Source: Acidimicrobiaceae bacterium
Lineage (GTDB): Bacteria > Actinomycetota > Acidimicrobiia > Acidimicrobiales > RAAP-2
NCBI GenBank assembly: GCA_027306585.1
Contig: DAHUZJ010000013.1
Location: 1-36,358, forward strand
Direction of reading: 5' to 3'
Length of the DNA: 36,358 nucleotides
Below are positions 23,112 through 33,887 of this stretch, in pieces. Under the pieces are notes generated by a model. The model ran no database searches. It was not told the DNA's origin and saw only the letters and a list, made by a program, of their open reading frames with translations. The translations under genes and the position numbers were made by a program. How positions within the stretch are numbered: position 1 is the first letter of the stretch; each line of letters begins with the position of its first letter.

Positions 23112-24283
23112 AGCTGGAGGCACGGCGAGCCGGCCGGGACGTGATCGATCTCGGGTTCGGCAACCCCGACCTGCCCTCGCCCGACATCGCCGTCGAGAAG
23201 CTGGCCGAGGCCGCCCACAACGCGCGGAACCACCGCTACTCCGCCTCCAAGGGCATCCCCAAGCTGCGCCGCGCCGTCGCCGACCTGTACCAGCGAAGGT
23301 TCGCCGTCGAGCTCGACCCCGATGCCGAAGTGGTCACCACCATCGGGGCCAAGGAGGGCCTCTCGCACCTCATGTGGGTGCTCCTGGGGCCCGGCGACAC
23401 CGCCTTCGTGCCGTCGCCGTCGTACCCGATCCACATCTACGCTCCGCTCTTCGCCGGGGCGGACATCCGCCAGATCCCCCTGGAGGGCCCCGCCCTGCCG
23501 GCCGCCGGGACCCCCGGGGAGCCGGCGGCCGAGCCCCCCGAGCCGGGTGACGCCTTCTTCGACTCCCTCATGGCGAACTGGGAGTCGACCTGGCCCAAGC
23601 CGCGGGTGATCGTCCTCTCCTTCCCGCACAACCCGACGACGGCGTGCGTCGACTACGCCTTCATGGAGCGCCTGGTCGCCTTCGCCCGGGAGCACGACGT
23701 CGTCCTCGTGCACGACTTCGCCTACGCCGACCTCGGCTTCGACGGGTACGAGCCGCCGTCGATCCTGCAGGTCCCCGGGGCCAAGGACGTGGCCGTCGAG
23801 CTGTACACGCTCACCAAGTCCTTCTCCATGGCCGGCTGGCGGGTCGGCTTCCTCGTCGGCAACGCCGCCATCGTCCAGGCGCTCACCAAGCTCAAGAGCT
23901 ACCTCGACTACGGCACGTTCCAGCCCATCCAGATCGCCGCCATCGTGGCGATGAACGAGGCCCCCGACTACCCCAAGCTGGTCCGGGACGCCTACCAGTC
24001 GCGCCGCAATGCCCTGTGCGACGGGCTCAACCGGATCGGGTGGGGGGTCGTGCCCCCCAAGGGGACGATGTTCGTGTGGGCGCCGATCCCCGAGCCGTAC
24101 CGGGAGATGGGCTCGCTCGAGTTCTCCAAGCTGCTGGTGCGCGACGCCGAGGTCGCCACCTCGCCCGGCGTCGGCTTCGGTCCGGGGGGCGACGGGCACG
24201 TGCGGTTCGCCCTCATCGAGAACGAGCAGCGGACGGGCCAGGCCGTCCGCAACCTCCGCCGGGCGCTGACCAAGCTGGGGTAG
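23051..24283 (+). CDS. Class I/II aminotransferase, AlaC-like
   Basis: This PLP-dependent aminotransferase has 410 residues. [10 protein letters not shown] near the N-terminus, [32 protein letters not shown] and [12 protein letters not shown] are typical of the AlaC/LL-diaminopimelate aminotransferase group. The PLP lysine is Lys256 in [15 protein letters not shown], and [18 protein letters not shown] near the end contains the Arg that binds the substrate carboxylate. AlaC makes alanine from pyruvate and glutamate; a different amino donor is possible. The transcript is probably leaderless. It is convergent with the SMP-30 gene. Confidence 0.9.
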   Translation: MEFRRINGLPPYVFATINELKLEARRAGRDVIDLGFGNPDLPSPDIAVEKLAEAAHNARNHRYSASKGIPKLRRAVADLYQRRFAVELDPDAEVVTTIGAKEGLSHLMWVLLGPGDTAFVPSPSYPIHIYAPLFAGADIRQIPLEGPALPAAGTPGEPAAEPPEPGDAFFDSLMANWESTWPKPRVIVLSFPHNPTTACVDYAFMERLVAFAREHDVVLVHDFAYADLGFDGYEPPSILQVPGAKDVAVELYTLTKSFSMAGWRVGFLVGNAAIVQALTKLKSYLDYGTFQPIQIAAIVAMNEAPDYPKLVRDAYQSRRNALCDGLNRIGWGVVPPKGTMFVWAPIPEPYREMGSLEFSKLLVRDAEVATSPGVGFGPGGDGHVRFALIENEQRTGQAVRNLRRALTKLG

Positions 24284-24294
24284 CCCGGAGCTGC

Positions 24295-25164
24295 CTACGG
24301 CTGCCCCGCGCCGGGTATGTCGACCTCGGCCCGCTCGATCCGGCCCTGCCGCGACGTGCGGCCGCCCGGCTCGCTGCTCGGCGCCGTGCAGCAGAAGAGG
24401 GTGCGGCGGTCGGCCCCGCCGAGCATGCAGGCGAACGCCGGCTGGCTGGTGACCACCCGTCCCACGACCTCGCCGCCCTCGGCCACCCGCACGCACTCGG
24501 CGCCGAGGGCGTTGGCCGCCCACACGCAGCCGTCGGCGTCGAGGCAGATCCCGTCGGGGGCGCAGCCGTCGAGCGAGGCCCACACGCGGCGATTGGACAG
24601 GCTGCCGTCGGGCGCCACGTCGAAGGCGGTGAGCTGGAACCCCATCGTCTCGGCGAGGACGAGGGTACGGCCGTCGGGCGTGAGGACCATGCCGTTCGGG
24701 AAGCGCAGGTCCGCTGCCGCCTGGCGCGCCGTGCCGTCGGGGTCCACGCGGACGAGCGACGTCGTGGCGGGGGTGGCGTCGCCGTGGAGGAAGCCGTCGA
24801 GGTCGAAGCCGAAGTTGCCGACGTAGGCCCCGCCGGCGGCATCGACGATCATGTCGTTGGCCCGGAACACCGACCACGGCAGCAGGCTGGCGTGCTGCGT
24901 CAGGGACCCGTCGGGCTCCTGGCGCAGCACCGCGTGCTCGGTCATGCACACCACCAGCAGTCGGCCGTCCGGCAGCCAGCCGAGCCCCGACGGGCTGCCC
25001 GGCACGTCGACCTCCCGGCGCGGCCGGCCGTCCTCGCCGACCGAGAACACGGCCTCGTCGTCGAAGTCGGAGAACCACAGGCGGCCGTCGTGCCAGCGCG
25101 GCCCTTCACCGAAGTACAGGCCTTCGACGAACGGCGCGGCGTTCGCCTCACGTACGTCGGCCAT
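24295..25164 (-). CDS. SMP-30/gluconolactonase-family protein
   Basis: The 289-residue product is a six-bladed propeller lactonase-like protein. It has LYFGEGPRWHDGRLWFSDF (with the conserved GEGP-x-W entry that supplies a metal-binding Glu), VPGSPSGLGWLPDGRLLV, RFPNGMVLTPDGRTL and ANDMIVDAAGGAYVGN, whose Asn and Asp residues match the metal site of SMP-30 enzymes. Cys residues in the last third (FACMLGG and LFCCTAP) are also common in this family. Likely a lactone hydrolase of sugar or related metabolism. The ATG at 25164 follows GAGGGG. The frame is open further upstream, but into repeats. Confidence 0.88.
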   Translation of the reverse strand: MADVREANAAPFVEGLYFGEGPRWHDGRLWFSDFDDEAVFSVGEDGRPRREVDVPGSPSGLGWLPDGRLLVVCMTEHAVLRQEPDGSLTQHASLLPWSVFRANDMIVDAAGGAYVGNFGFDLDGFLHGDATPATTSLVRVDPDGTARQAAADLRFPNGMVLTPDGRTLVLAETMGFQLTAFDVAPDGSLSNRRVWASLDGCAPDGICLDADGCVWAANALGAECVRVAEGGEVVGRVVTSQPAFACMLGGADRRTLFCCTAPSSEPGGRTSRQGRIERAEVDIPGAGQP

Positions 25165-25240
25165 CGCACCCCTCACGGTTGGTCGTCCTCGGCGCGCGGT
25201 CGGGGCTCGGCGTGGCCCGGTCGCGGGTGCCGGGTGCGCA

Positions 25241-25281
25241 CCGTCGAGCCGGGGCCGTCGAGCCGGGGCCGTCGAGCCGGG
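25241..25281. repeat. 14-bp tandem repeat, three copies
   Basis: CCGTCGAGCCGGGG is repeated at 25241, 25255 and 25269, the third copy differing at its end. The array lies in the 149-bp gap between the divergent SMP-30 and acyltransferase genes, about 20 nt upstream of the acyltransferase -10 box. Confidence 0.88.
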
Positions 25282-25301
25282 CACCGGCCGGCGCCCGGAA
25301 G

Positions 25302-25307
25302 TACCGT
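25302..25307 (+). promoter_or_regulatory. Leaderless promoter -10 box for plsC-like gene
   Basis: TACCGT is followed by 6 nt and the GTG at 25314. No ribosome site is present. The box decides this start over more distant in-frame codons. Confidence 0.66.
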
Positions 25308-25313
25308 AGGCGC

Positions 25314-25988
25314 GTGGCCTACTGGGTGCTGAAGGTCATGCTCACGCCCCTGTTCCACCTGCTGTGGCGGGTCCGCGTCGAGGGCCGCGAGCACGTCCCC
25401 CGGCACGGCCCGGCCGTGCTGGCGGCCAACCACCAGTCCTTCTGCGACTCGCTCTTCCTGCCGATCGTCGTGCGGCGCAAGGTCACGTACCTGGCCAAGG
25501 CCGAGTACTTCGACGACCCGAGGTCGGCGTGGTTCTTCCGGGCCGTCGGCCAGATCCCGATCCGCCGCGGCGGAGGTGCCGAGTCGGAGCGGGCGCTGGC
25601 CACGGCGGCCGAGGCGCTGGGGCGGGGGCGCCTGCTCGCCCTCTACCCCGAGGGCACCCGGTCCGACGACGCCTTGGTCCACCGCGGCCGGACGGGGGTC
25701 GCCCGCCTGTCGCGCGAGTGCGGCGTGCCAGTGGTCCCGGTGGGCATCGCCGGTACCACGGAGGTGCAGCCGGTCGGCGCCCGTCGCCTGCGGCCGTTCC
25801 GGACGGTGACGGTCCGCTTCGGGCCGCCGATGCGGATGGACCCCGCCGACGACCCGGAGGACCCGATGGCCGACCACGACCACCGCGTCTGCCGGGCCTT
25901 CACCGACGACCTCATGAAGGAGCTCTCACGGCTGTCGGGCCGGCCGTACGTGGACGAGTACGTCCCGAAGCGCCAGTCCGCCGCCTGA
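25314..25988 (+). CDS. 1-acyl-sn-glycerol-3-phosphate acyltransferase (PlsC family)
   Basis: The enzyme transfers an acyl chain to lysophosphatidate or a related lipid at the membrane. The 224-residue product has motif I NHQSFCD (residues 39-45, the catalytic His40 and Asp45 in an H-x4-D pattern), GQIPIRR (motif II, with the conserved Arg), EGTR at 113-116 (motif III) and VPVVPVGIAG (motif IV). An N-terminal hydrophobic segment (LKVMLTPLFHLLWRV) probably anchors it. The longer frame upstream goes through the 14-bp repeats and is rejected. The neighbourhood suggests phospholipid or PIM precursor synthesis. Confidence 0.92.
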   Translation: MAYWVLKVMLTPLFHLLWRVRVEGREHVPRHGPAVLAANHQSFCDSLFLPIVVRRKVTYLAKAEYFDDPRSAWFFRAVGQIPIRRGGGAESERALATAAEALGRGRLLALYPEGTRSDDALVHRGRTGVARLSRECGVPVVPVGIAGTTEVQPVGARRLRPFRTVTVRFGPPMRMDPADDPEDPMADHDHRVCRAFTDDLMKELSRLSGRPYVDEYVPKRQSAA

Positions 25989-26103
25989 CCCCCGCCCGCC
26001 GTCTCGCTCCCGCACGGCACGCGAGACCGGCCACCCGCCGAGGGGCGGCCCCGGTGCCGGCGCGGCTCGGGAGCGGCTCCGGAGCCGCGCCGGGGGCCGT
26101 TGG

Positions 26104-26109
26104 TACCCT
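26104..26109 (+). promoter_or_regulatory. Leaderless promoter -10 box for the ACT protein
   Basis: TACCCT is followed by 6 nt and the GTG at 26116. No ribosome site lies between. Confidence 0.68.
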
Positions 26110-26115
26110 GGGCCG

Positions 26116-26382
26116 GTGCTCCGCTACGTCGTCCGCATCCGCCTGCTCGACCGTCCCGGCGCGCTGGGTCAGGTGGCGAGCCGCATCGGCGCCGTGGGCG
26201 GGGACATCGTCGCCATCGACATCGTGGAGCGCTCGGACGGGCGCGCCATCGACGAGTTCGTGATCGAGCTGGGCGGCGACCACCTGGTCGACCTCCTGCG
26301 GCACGAGATCCACGAGGTGGACGGCGTCGTGGTCGAGCACGTGACGCGCGTCGACGCCGAGCCGGCGGGCGCCGGCGACTGA
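26116..26382 (+). CDS. Stand-alone ACT-domain protein
   Basis: The 88-residue product is a single ACT domain: VVRIRLLDRPGALGQVASRIG is the typical opening (key residues LLDRPGALGQVA), followed by GGDIVAIDIVE and a second helix (DHLVDLLRHEIHEVDGV). ACT domains bind small ligands, usually amino acids, and control enzymes. With no enzyme fused, it probably acts as a free regulatory subunit. Its partner is not evident; the neighbours are a PlsC-like gene and glycerol kinase, which is convergent. Confidence 0.86.
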   Translation: MLRYVVRIRLLDRPGALGQVASRIGAVGGDIVAIDIVERSDGRAIDEFVIELGGDHLVDLLRHEIHEVDGVVVEHVTRVDAEPAGAGD

Positions 26383-26414
26383 CGCACCGCGGCCGCGCGG
26401 GGGACCTGGCAGCG

Positions 26415-26429
26415 GGCGCCAGCGGCGCC
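26415..26429. terminator. Possible bidirectional terminator between ACT and glpK genes
   Basis: GGCGCC (26415-26420), loop AGC, and GGCGCC (26424-26429) form a 6-bp hairpin between two convergent genes. The stem is short and no T-run follows. It ends one base before the glpK stop codon. Confidence 0.35.
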
Positions 26430-26430
26430 G

Positions 26431-27984
26431 TCAGCCCTGGGCCCAGCCGCCGGACCGGTCGACCGCCCGGAGCCACGCCGCGTAGGCGAGGTCGGCGAGC
26501 TCGGGTCCCACGGCCGGCGTCCGTTCGGCGCCGGGCTTCCACAGGGCGGCCAGCTCGTCCAGGGATCCCCACACCCCGGCGGCCAGCCCGGCCAGGGTGG
26601 CCGCCCCGAGCGCCGTCGACTCCGTGCAACGCGGACGGACGACCGGTGCCTGCAGCTGGTCGGCCTGGAGCTGCAGCAGGAGGTCCATGACGGCGGCACC
26701 CCCGTCGGCCCGCAGCTGGCGGCAGCCCGTCCCGGTGGCCGACGTCATGGCGTCGACCATGTCCCGGACCTGGAACGCCATGGCCTCGACAACGGCCCGG
26801 GCCAGCTGCGCCCGCCCGGTGCCGCGGGTGATCCCGGTGACCAGGCCCCGGGCCCCGGCATCCCACCACGGGCTGCCCAGCCCGGTGAAGGCCGGCACCA
26901 CCGTCACGCCGCCGGCGTCGGGCACCGACGTGGCCAGGGGCTCGACCTCCGCCGCCTCGGTGAAGAGGCCGAGCCCGTCGCGCAGCCACTGGATGGCGGC
27001 GCCCGAGGCGAAGGTCGAACCCTCGAGGGCGTAGCCCACGCGTGGACGGGCGCCGGCGTGCTCGCCGAGGTCCCAGGCCACCGTGGCCACCACCCCGTCG
27101 CCGGGGAGGGGCCGTTCCGCACCGGTGGACATGAGCACGAAGCTGCCCGTGCCGTAGGTGACCTTGGTCAGGCCCGGGTCGAAGCATGCCTGGCCGAACA
27201 GCGCCGCCTGCTGGTCGCCGGCCATGCCGCACACCTTGACGCCGGCGAGGGCGGGCACGGCGCCGCCGTCGACCCGCCCGAGCTCCCCGCACGACGGGCG
27301 CACCTCGGGGAGCGACCCGGCGGGGATCCCGAAGAGGGCGCAGAGCTCCTCGGACCAGCGCACGGCGCCGATGTCGAAGAGGAGGGTGCGGGCGGCGTTG
27401 GTGACGTCGGTGGCGAAGACGGCGTCCCCCGCGCCGGCCCGGCGGCCGCCGTCGGGGCCCCCCGGCCCGCCCGTCAGCCGCCAAAGGATCCAACTGTCGA
27501 CGGTGCCCAGCGCGAGGGCGCCGGCTGCGGCCTGCTCGGCCACGCCGCCCGTCCCGAGGAGCCACTCGAACTTGGTCGCCGAGAAGTAGGGGTCCAGCAC
27601 GAGCCCGGTCGTCCGGCGGACGAGGTCGAGCTGGCCCTGCTCGCGCAGCTCGGCGCAGCGGGCGGCGGTGCGGCGGTCCTGCCACACGATGGCCCGGTGG
27701 AGCGGCCTCCCCGACCGGCGGTCCCATGCCACGGCGGTCTCCCGCTGGTTGGTGATGCCGACGGCGGCCACCGTCTCGCCGGCGTCGCGCAGCCGGCCCG
27801 CCAGCTCCCCGAGGGTGCCGGCGACGAGGTCCCAGATCTCGCCGGCGTCGTGCTCGACCCATCCCGGCCGGGGGTAGTGCTGGGTCAGCTCCCGGTAGGC
27901 GAGGTCCACGACCTCACCCTGCTCGTCGACCGCCAGCGCCCGGACGCCGGTCGTGCCGGCGTCGATCGCGACGACGCACCCCAC
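26431..27984 (-). CDS. glpK: Glycerol kinase
   Basis: GlpK makes sn-glycerol 3-phosphate from glycerol and ATP in the cytoplasm. The product has 517 residues, close to the usual 500. It has the FGGY-kinase opening AIDAGTTGVRALAVD, then GITNQRETAVAWDRRSGRPL and IVWQDRRTA, followed by the FSATKFEWLL stretch characteristic of GlpK. ADGGAAVMDLLLQLQAD and LGAATLAGLAAGVWGSLDEL lie in the C-terminal domain. A short low-complexity insert (GGPGGPDGGRRAGAGD) replaces a loop. The GTG at 27984 has a TAGCCT box 7 nt upstream, suggesting a leaderless transcript. It could supply precursor to the nearby acyltransferase pathway. Confidence 0.95.
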   Translation of the reverse strand: MGCVVAIDAGTTGVRALAVDEQGEVVDLAYRELTQHYPRPGWVEHDAGEIWDLVAGTLGELAGRLRDAGETVAAVGITNQRETAVAWDRRSGRPLHRAIVWQDRRTAARCAELREQGQLDLVRRTTGLVLDPYFSATKFEWLLGTGGVAEQAAAGALALGTVDSWILWRLTGGPGGPDGGRRAGAGDAVFATDVTNAARTLLFDIGAVRWSEELCALFGIPAGSLPEVRPSCGELGRVDGGAVPALAGVKVCGMAGDQQAALFGQACFDPGLTKVTYGTGSFVLMSTGAERPLPGDGVVATVAWDLGEHAGARPRVGYALEGSTFASGAAIQWLRDGLGLFTEAAEVEPLATSVPDAGGVTVVPAFTGLGSPWWDAGARGLVTGITRGTGRAQLARAVVEAMAFQVRDMVDAMTSATGTGCRQLRADGGAAVMDLLLQLQADQLQAPVVRPRCTESTALGAATLAGLAAGVWGSLDELAALWKPGAERTPAVGPELADLAYAAWLRAVDRSGGWAQG

Positions 27985-27991
27985 CGGCCGA

Positions 27992-27997
27992 AGGCTA
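27992..27997 (-). promoter_or_regulatory. Leaderless promoter -10 box for glpK
   Basis: On the minus strand TAGCCT precedes the GTG at 27984 by 7 nt. There is no ribosome site. It is the same box as that of the aminotransferase at 23039. Confidence 0.66.
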
Positions 27998-28021
27998 CGC
28001 CACCGCGTCGGCCGTGGGCTG

Positions 28022-28085
28022 GGCCGTGAGCCCGGCCGTGAGCTCGGCCGTGAGGGGGGCTCGTGAGGGGGGCTCGTGAGGGGGG
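28022..28085. repeat. Compound tandem repeats between glpK and the SDR gene
   Basis: Three 12-bp units beginning GGCCGTGAG start at 28022, 28034 and 28046. They are followed by two exact 13-bp units of CTCGTGAGGGGGG at 28060-28072 and 28073-28085. The tract is non-coding and lies between the SDR stop and the glpK promoter. Confidence 0.88.
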
Positions 28086-28099
28086 ATGCTCAAGCCGGA

Positions 28100-28858
28100 C
28101 TACGTGAGGTGGAGGCCGCCGTCGACGTGCAGCACCTCGCCCGTCACGTACTGGGCGAGGACCAGGCCGAGGACCGCCTGGGCGACGTCGTCGGGCGTCG
28201 CCGTCCGGCGGAGCGGTGCGGCGCGCTGCACGGCGGTCCGCTGGTCGTGCCAGTCGGCCGTCCACGGCGTGTCGACCAAGCCGGGGGCAACGGCGTTGAC
28301 CCGGATCGCCGGTCCGAGCGCCCTGGCGAGCAGCCGGGTCATCTGCTCTACCGCCGCCTTGGAGCAGGCGTAGGGGATGGAGCTGCCGAGGGGGCGGCTG
28401 GCGGCGATCGACGACAGGTTGACCACCTGGCCGTGGCCGGACGCCTGCAGGTGGGGGGCGGCGGCCACCGTCAGCTGCCAGGTCCCGAACACGTTGAGGT
28501 CGAAGATGCGCCGCCAGACGTCGGGGCCAGCCGCCTCGAGGTCGCGGTGAGGGATGAACGCCGTCGTCCCGGCGTTGTTGACGAGGACGTCGAGCCTGCC
28601 GTGGCGGTCGATCACGGTGTCGACCAGGCGGGTGGCGTCGGCAGGGTCGGCCACGTCCGCCTGCACGTAGGACGCACCGTCGCCCAGGCGGCCGGCCAGG
28701 GCCTCGCCGGCCTCGACGGACCGGACCGAGTTCACGACCACGGTGGCGCCGTTGGCCGCCAGCAGCTCGGCGGTGGCCGCGCCGATCCCCGAGGTCGAGC
28801 CGGTCACCACCGCGACCTGGCCGGAGAGGGCCCCCGCCGGGGTGCCGACCGCCGTCAC
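28100..28858 (-). CDS. Short-chain dehydrogenase/reductase
   Basis: The 252-residue product is a classical SDR of normal length. The NAD(P)-binding motif is TGSTSGIG at about 19-26, NNAG follows, and the active site has NLSSIAAS with Ser, then YACSK with Tyr and Lys. The C-terminus has RVNAVAPGLVDTPW and HVDGGLHLT, as in 3-oxoacyl-ACP reductase or 3-hydroxyacid dehydrogenase-like enzymes. The start is the GTG at 28858. The upstream ATG at 28969 would add a 37-residue low-complexity tail made from a 21-bp repeat and is less likely. Substrate unknown. Confidence 0.9.
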   Translation of the reverse strand: MTAVGTPAGALSGQVAVVTGSTSGIGAATAELLAANGATVVVNSVRSVEAGEALAGRLGDGASYVQADVADPADATRLVDTVIDRHGRLDVLVNNAGTTAFIPHRDLEAAGPDVWRRIFDLNVFGTWQLTVAAAPHLQASGHGQVVNLSSIAASRPLGSSIPYACSKAAVEQMTRLLARALGPAIRVNAVAPGLVDTPWTADWHDQRTAVQRAAPLRRTATPDDVAQAVLGLVLAQYVTGEVLHVDGGLHLT

Positions 28859-28947
28859 CGAGGGCTCGGACGCCGGCAGCGAGGGCTCGGACGCCGGCAG
28901 CGCGGGCGGCGCACGCGGCGCGAACCCGGCGGACGCAGGCGGGGCAC
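28855..28947 (-). CDS. Possible leader ORF overlapping the SDR start
   Basis: A 30-residue Arg/Pro-rich ORF begins with GTG at 28947, 6 nt after a TACGCT box (28954-28959 on minus), the same geometry as the leaderless genes here. Its TGA overlaps the SDR GTG as GTGA. If real, it would bring ribosomes to the SDR start, which has no ribosome site of its own. The peptide itself is encoded largely by the 21-bp repeat and is probably of no importance. It may be chance. Confidence 0.3.
   Translation of the reverse strand: MPRLRPPGSRRVRRPRCRRPSPRCRRPSPR
28860..28901. repeat. 21-bp exact tandem duplication
   Basis: Two identical 21-bp units start at 28860 and 28881, beginning GAGGGCTCGGACG. They adjoin the SDR start codon on its upstream side. 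A further partial copy is not seen. Confidence 0.88.
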
Positions 28948-28953
28948 CGGCGC

Positions 28954-28959
28954 AGCGTA
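28954..28959 (-). promoter_or_regulatory. Possible leaderless-type -10 box upstream of the SDR gene
   Basis: TACGCT on the minus strand lies 6 nt before a GTG at 28947, with no ribosome site between, in the arrangement seen at six other genes here. That GTG is not in the SDR frame but opens the leader ORF 28855-28947. Confidence 0.45.
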
Positions 28960-29085
28960 CCTCCGCCATCGGCCGCGGCACCGCAACGCCGGATGCCCTC
29001 GCGGGGCCGCCCCACCCCCCCCGGGTGACCGCGCGCAAGATTTCGCGAACAGCCCCTGAGCAGGACCGACGCAGCCTGCCACCCG

Positions 29086-29115
29086 TTGACAACGCGGTAA
29101 CTACAGTGCTGTAAT
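29086..29115 (+). promoter_or_regulatory. Promoter of the ribonucleotide reductase gene
   Basis: TTGACA at 29086-29091 is a perfect -35. TGTAAT at 29110-29115 is a good -10 with 18-bp spacing. An imperfect inverted repeat (TACAG, 2 nt, CTGTA at 29102-29113) overlaps the -10 and might be an operator. The start codon lies at 29309, giving a leader of about 190 nt. Confidence 0.7.
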
Positions 29116-29147
29116 GAACCCCATCATCTCGTGTCCAGGGGGGACCG

Positions 29148-29167
29148 GACCACAACATGTTGTGGTC
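29148..29167 (+). promoter_or_regulatory. Candidate NrdR box, 20-bp perfect palindrome
   Basis: The 20 bp 29148-29167 are a perfect palindrome. The central 16 bp, CCACAACATGTTGTGG (29150-29165), match the NrdR-box consensus acaCwAtATaTwGtgt at 12 of 16 positions, including the conserved C, A and central AT core. NrdR represses ribonucleotide reductase genes when ATP/dATP signals sufficiency. The site lies about 26-45 nt after the predicted transcription start. Only one convincing box is visible, although tandem boxes are usual. Confidence 0.68.
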
Positions 29168-29308
29168 GTACCCGGGTCCGATCCCTCGGGGCCTGGTCGT
29201 TGGCCCGCCGGTAGCGTGGGCCAGGAGATGCCTCACCGACGGGGGTCTTGCCTCCCTCGGCACGACGTACCGGGTAGTCGAAGATCGAGTGGAGGAGCAC
29301 ACCGCACC

Positions 29309-33394
<4,086 letters not shown>

Positions 33395-33403
33395 TGAGAA
33401 GTC

Positions 33404-33463
33404 GCGCTTTGTGACGCCAGGGTTGCGCACTTTGTGACGCCGGGTCTCGCGCATTGTGACGCC
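33404..33463. repeat. Three direct repeats at one end of an IS remnant
   Basis: Units GCGCTTTGTGACGCC (33404-33418), a 17-nt version (33425-33441) and a 15-nt version (33449-33463) share TTGTGACGCC and recur every 21-24 bp just after nrdJ. The inverted sequence recurs near 33850-33887. These look like transposase-binding end sites. Confidence 0.75.
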
Positions 33464-33649
33464 TCAACCGGTCGTCGCAAGGAGCTCGGCGAGCCGCTCC
33501 GATGGTTTCATGCATCCGAGTCGCCTGCGAGGACGGTCGTCGAGGCTGCGGGCGATGGCGTCGAGGTCGGACCCACTCAGCACCGAGAGGTCCGTTCCCT
33601 TCGGCATGTGCTGGCGCAGCAGCCCGTTGGTGTTCTCGTTCGAGGGGCG
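33464..33649 (-). pseudogene. IS30-family transposase, C-terminal fragment
   Basis: Translating the minus strand from 33649 to the TGA at 33464 gives 61 residues beginning RPSNENTNGLLRQHMPKGTD, followed by LDAIARSLDDRPRRRLG and PSERLAELLATTG. This is the conserved C-terminal end of IS30-family transposases, including the catalytic Glu of the DDE triad within SNENTNG. The two Asp residues and all N-terminal DNA-binding parts are absent. Upstream in frame the sequence is not transposase-like, so a deletion is likely. It cannot be functional alone. Confidence 0.82.
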
Positions 33650-33848
33650 CGGAACAGTTGCCGGGTGACGTCGCGCTTCAATGACCGCATGATCTCTTTG
33701 GTGGGTCGCCTCGGTCCCCTGGGGCCGGAGGTGGCCGTCGCCCCGCTACTTCCGCGGCGGTCGCAAATCCAGGACCGCCTGCCAGCTCCGCGGGGTCAAC
33801 CCGCCGGGGGATCGATCACCGCTGAGCGTGCATGGCAGCGGGACCAGA

Positions 33849-33887
33849 GCCGTCACGAAGGCCACGTCATGAGGACTGCGTCACGAG
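33849..33887. repeat. Three inverted end-type sites opposite 33404-33463
   Basis: GCCGTCACGAA, CACGTCATGAG and TGCGTCACGAG lie within this span about 14 bp apart. Read on the minus strand they resemble the TTGTGACGCC sites at the other end. They are less perfect than the left set. Confidence 0.5.

Larger units (their letters stand above)
33404..33887. mobile_element. Decayed IS30-type insertion sequence remnant
   Basis: The 484-bp stretch is bounded by three GTGACGCC-type sites on the left and three inverted copies on the right. It contains the 3' end of an IS30-type transposase gene on the minus strand. About half of a normal IS30 (1-1.2 kb) is missing. Between 33650 and 33848 no intact coding sequence is recognisable. 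The right end overlaps the last codon and stop of the lipoprotein gene. Assignment of the exact ends is tentative. Confidence 0.6.

Noticed and set aside
29100-29115. Inverted repeat over the -10 as a second NrdR box
   Set aside because: Aligned to the 16-bp consensus it fails at the conserved C and AT core, and its centre is 50 bp from the good box.
29114-29308. ATG at 29114 as nrdJ start
   Set aside because: It overlaps the -10 box and would translate the NrdR-type palindrome; the ATG at 29309 has a proper ribosome site and the family N-terminus.
28850-29308. B12 riboswitch upstream of nrdJ
   Set aside because: No B12-box-like conserved core or supporting stems were recognised in the leader.
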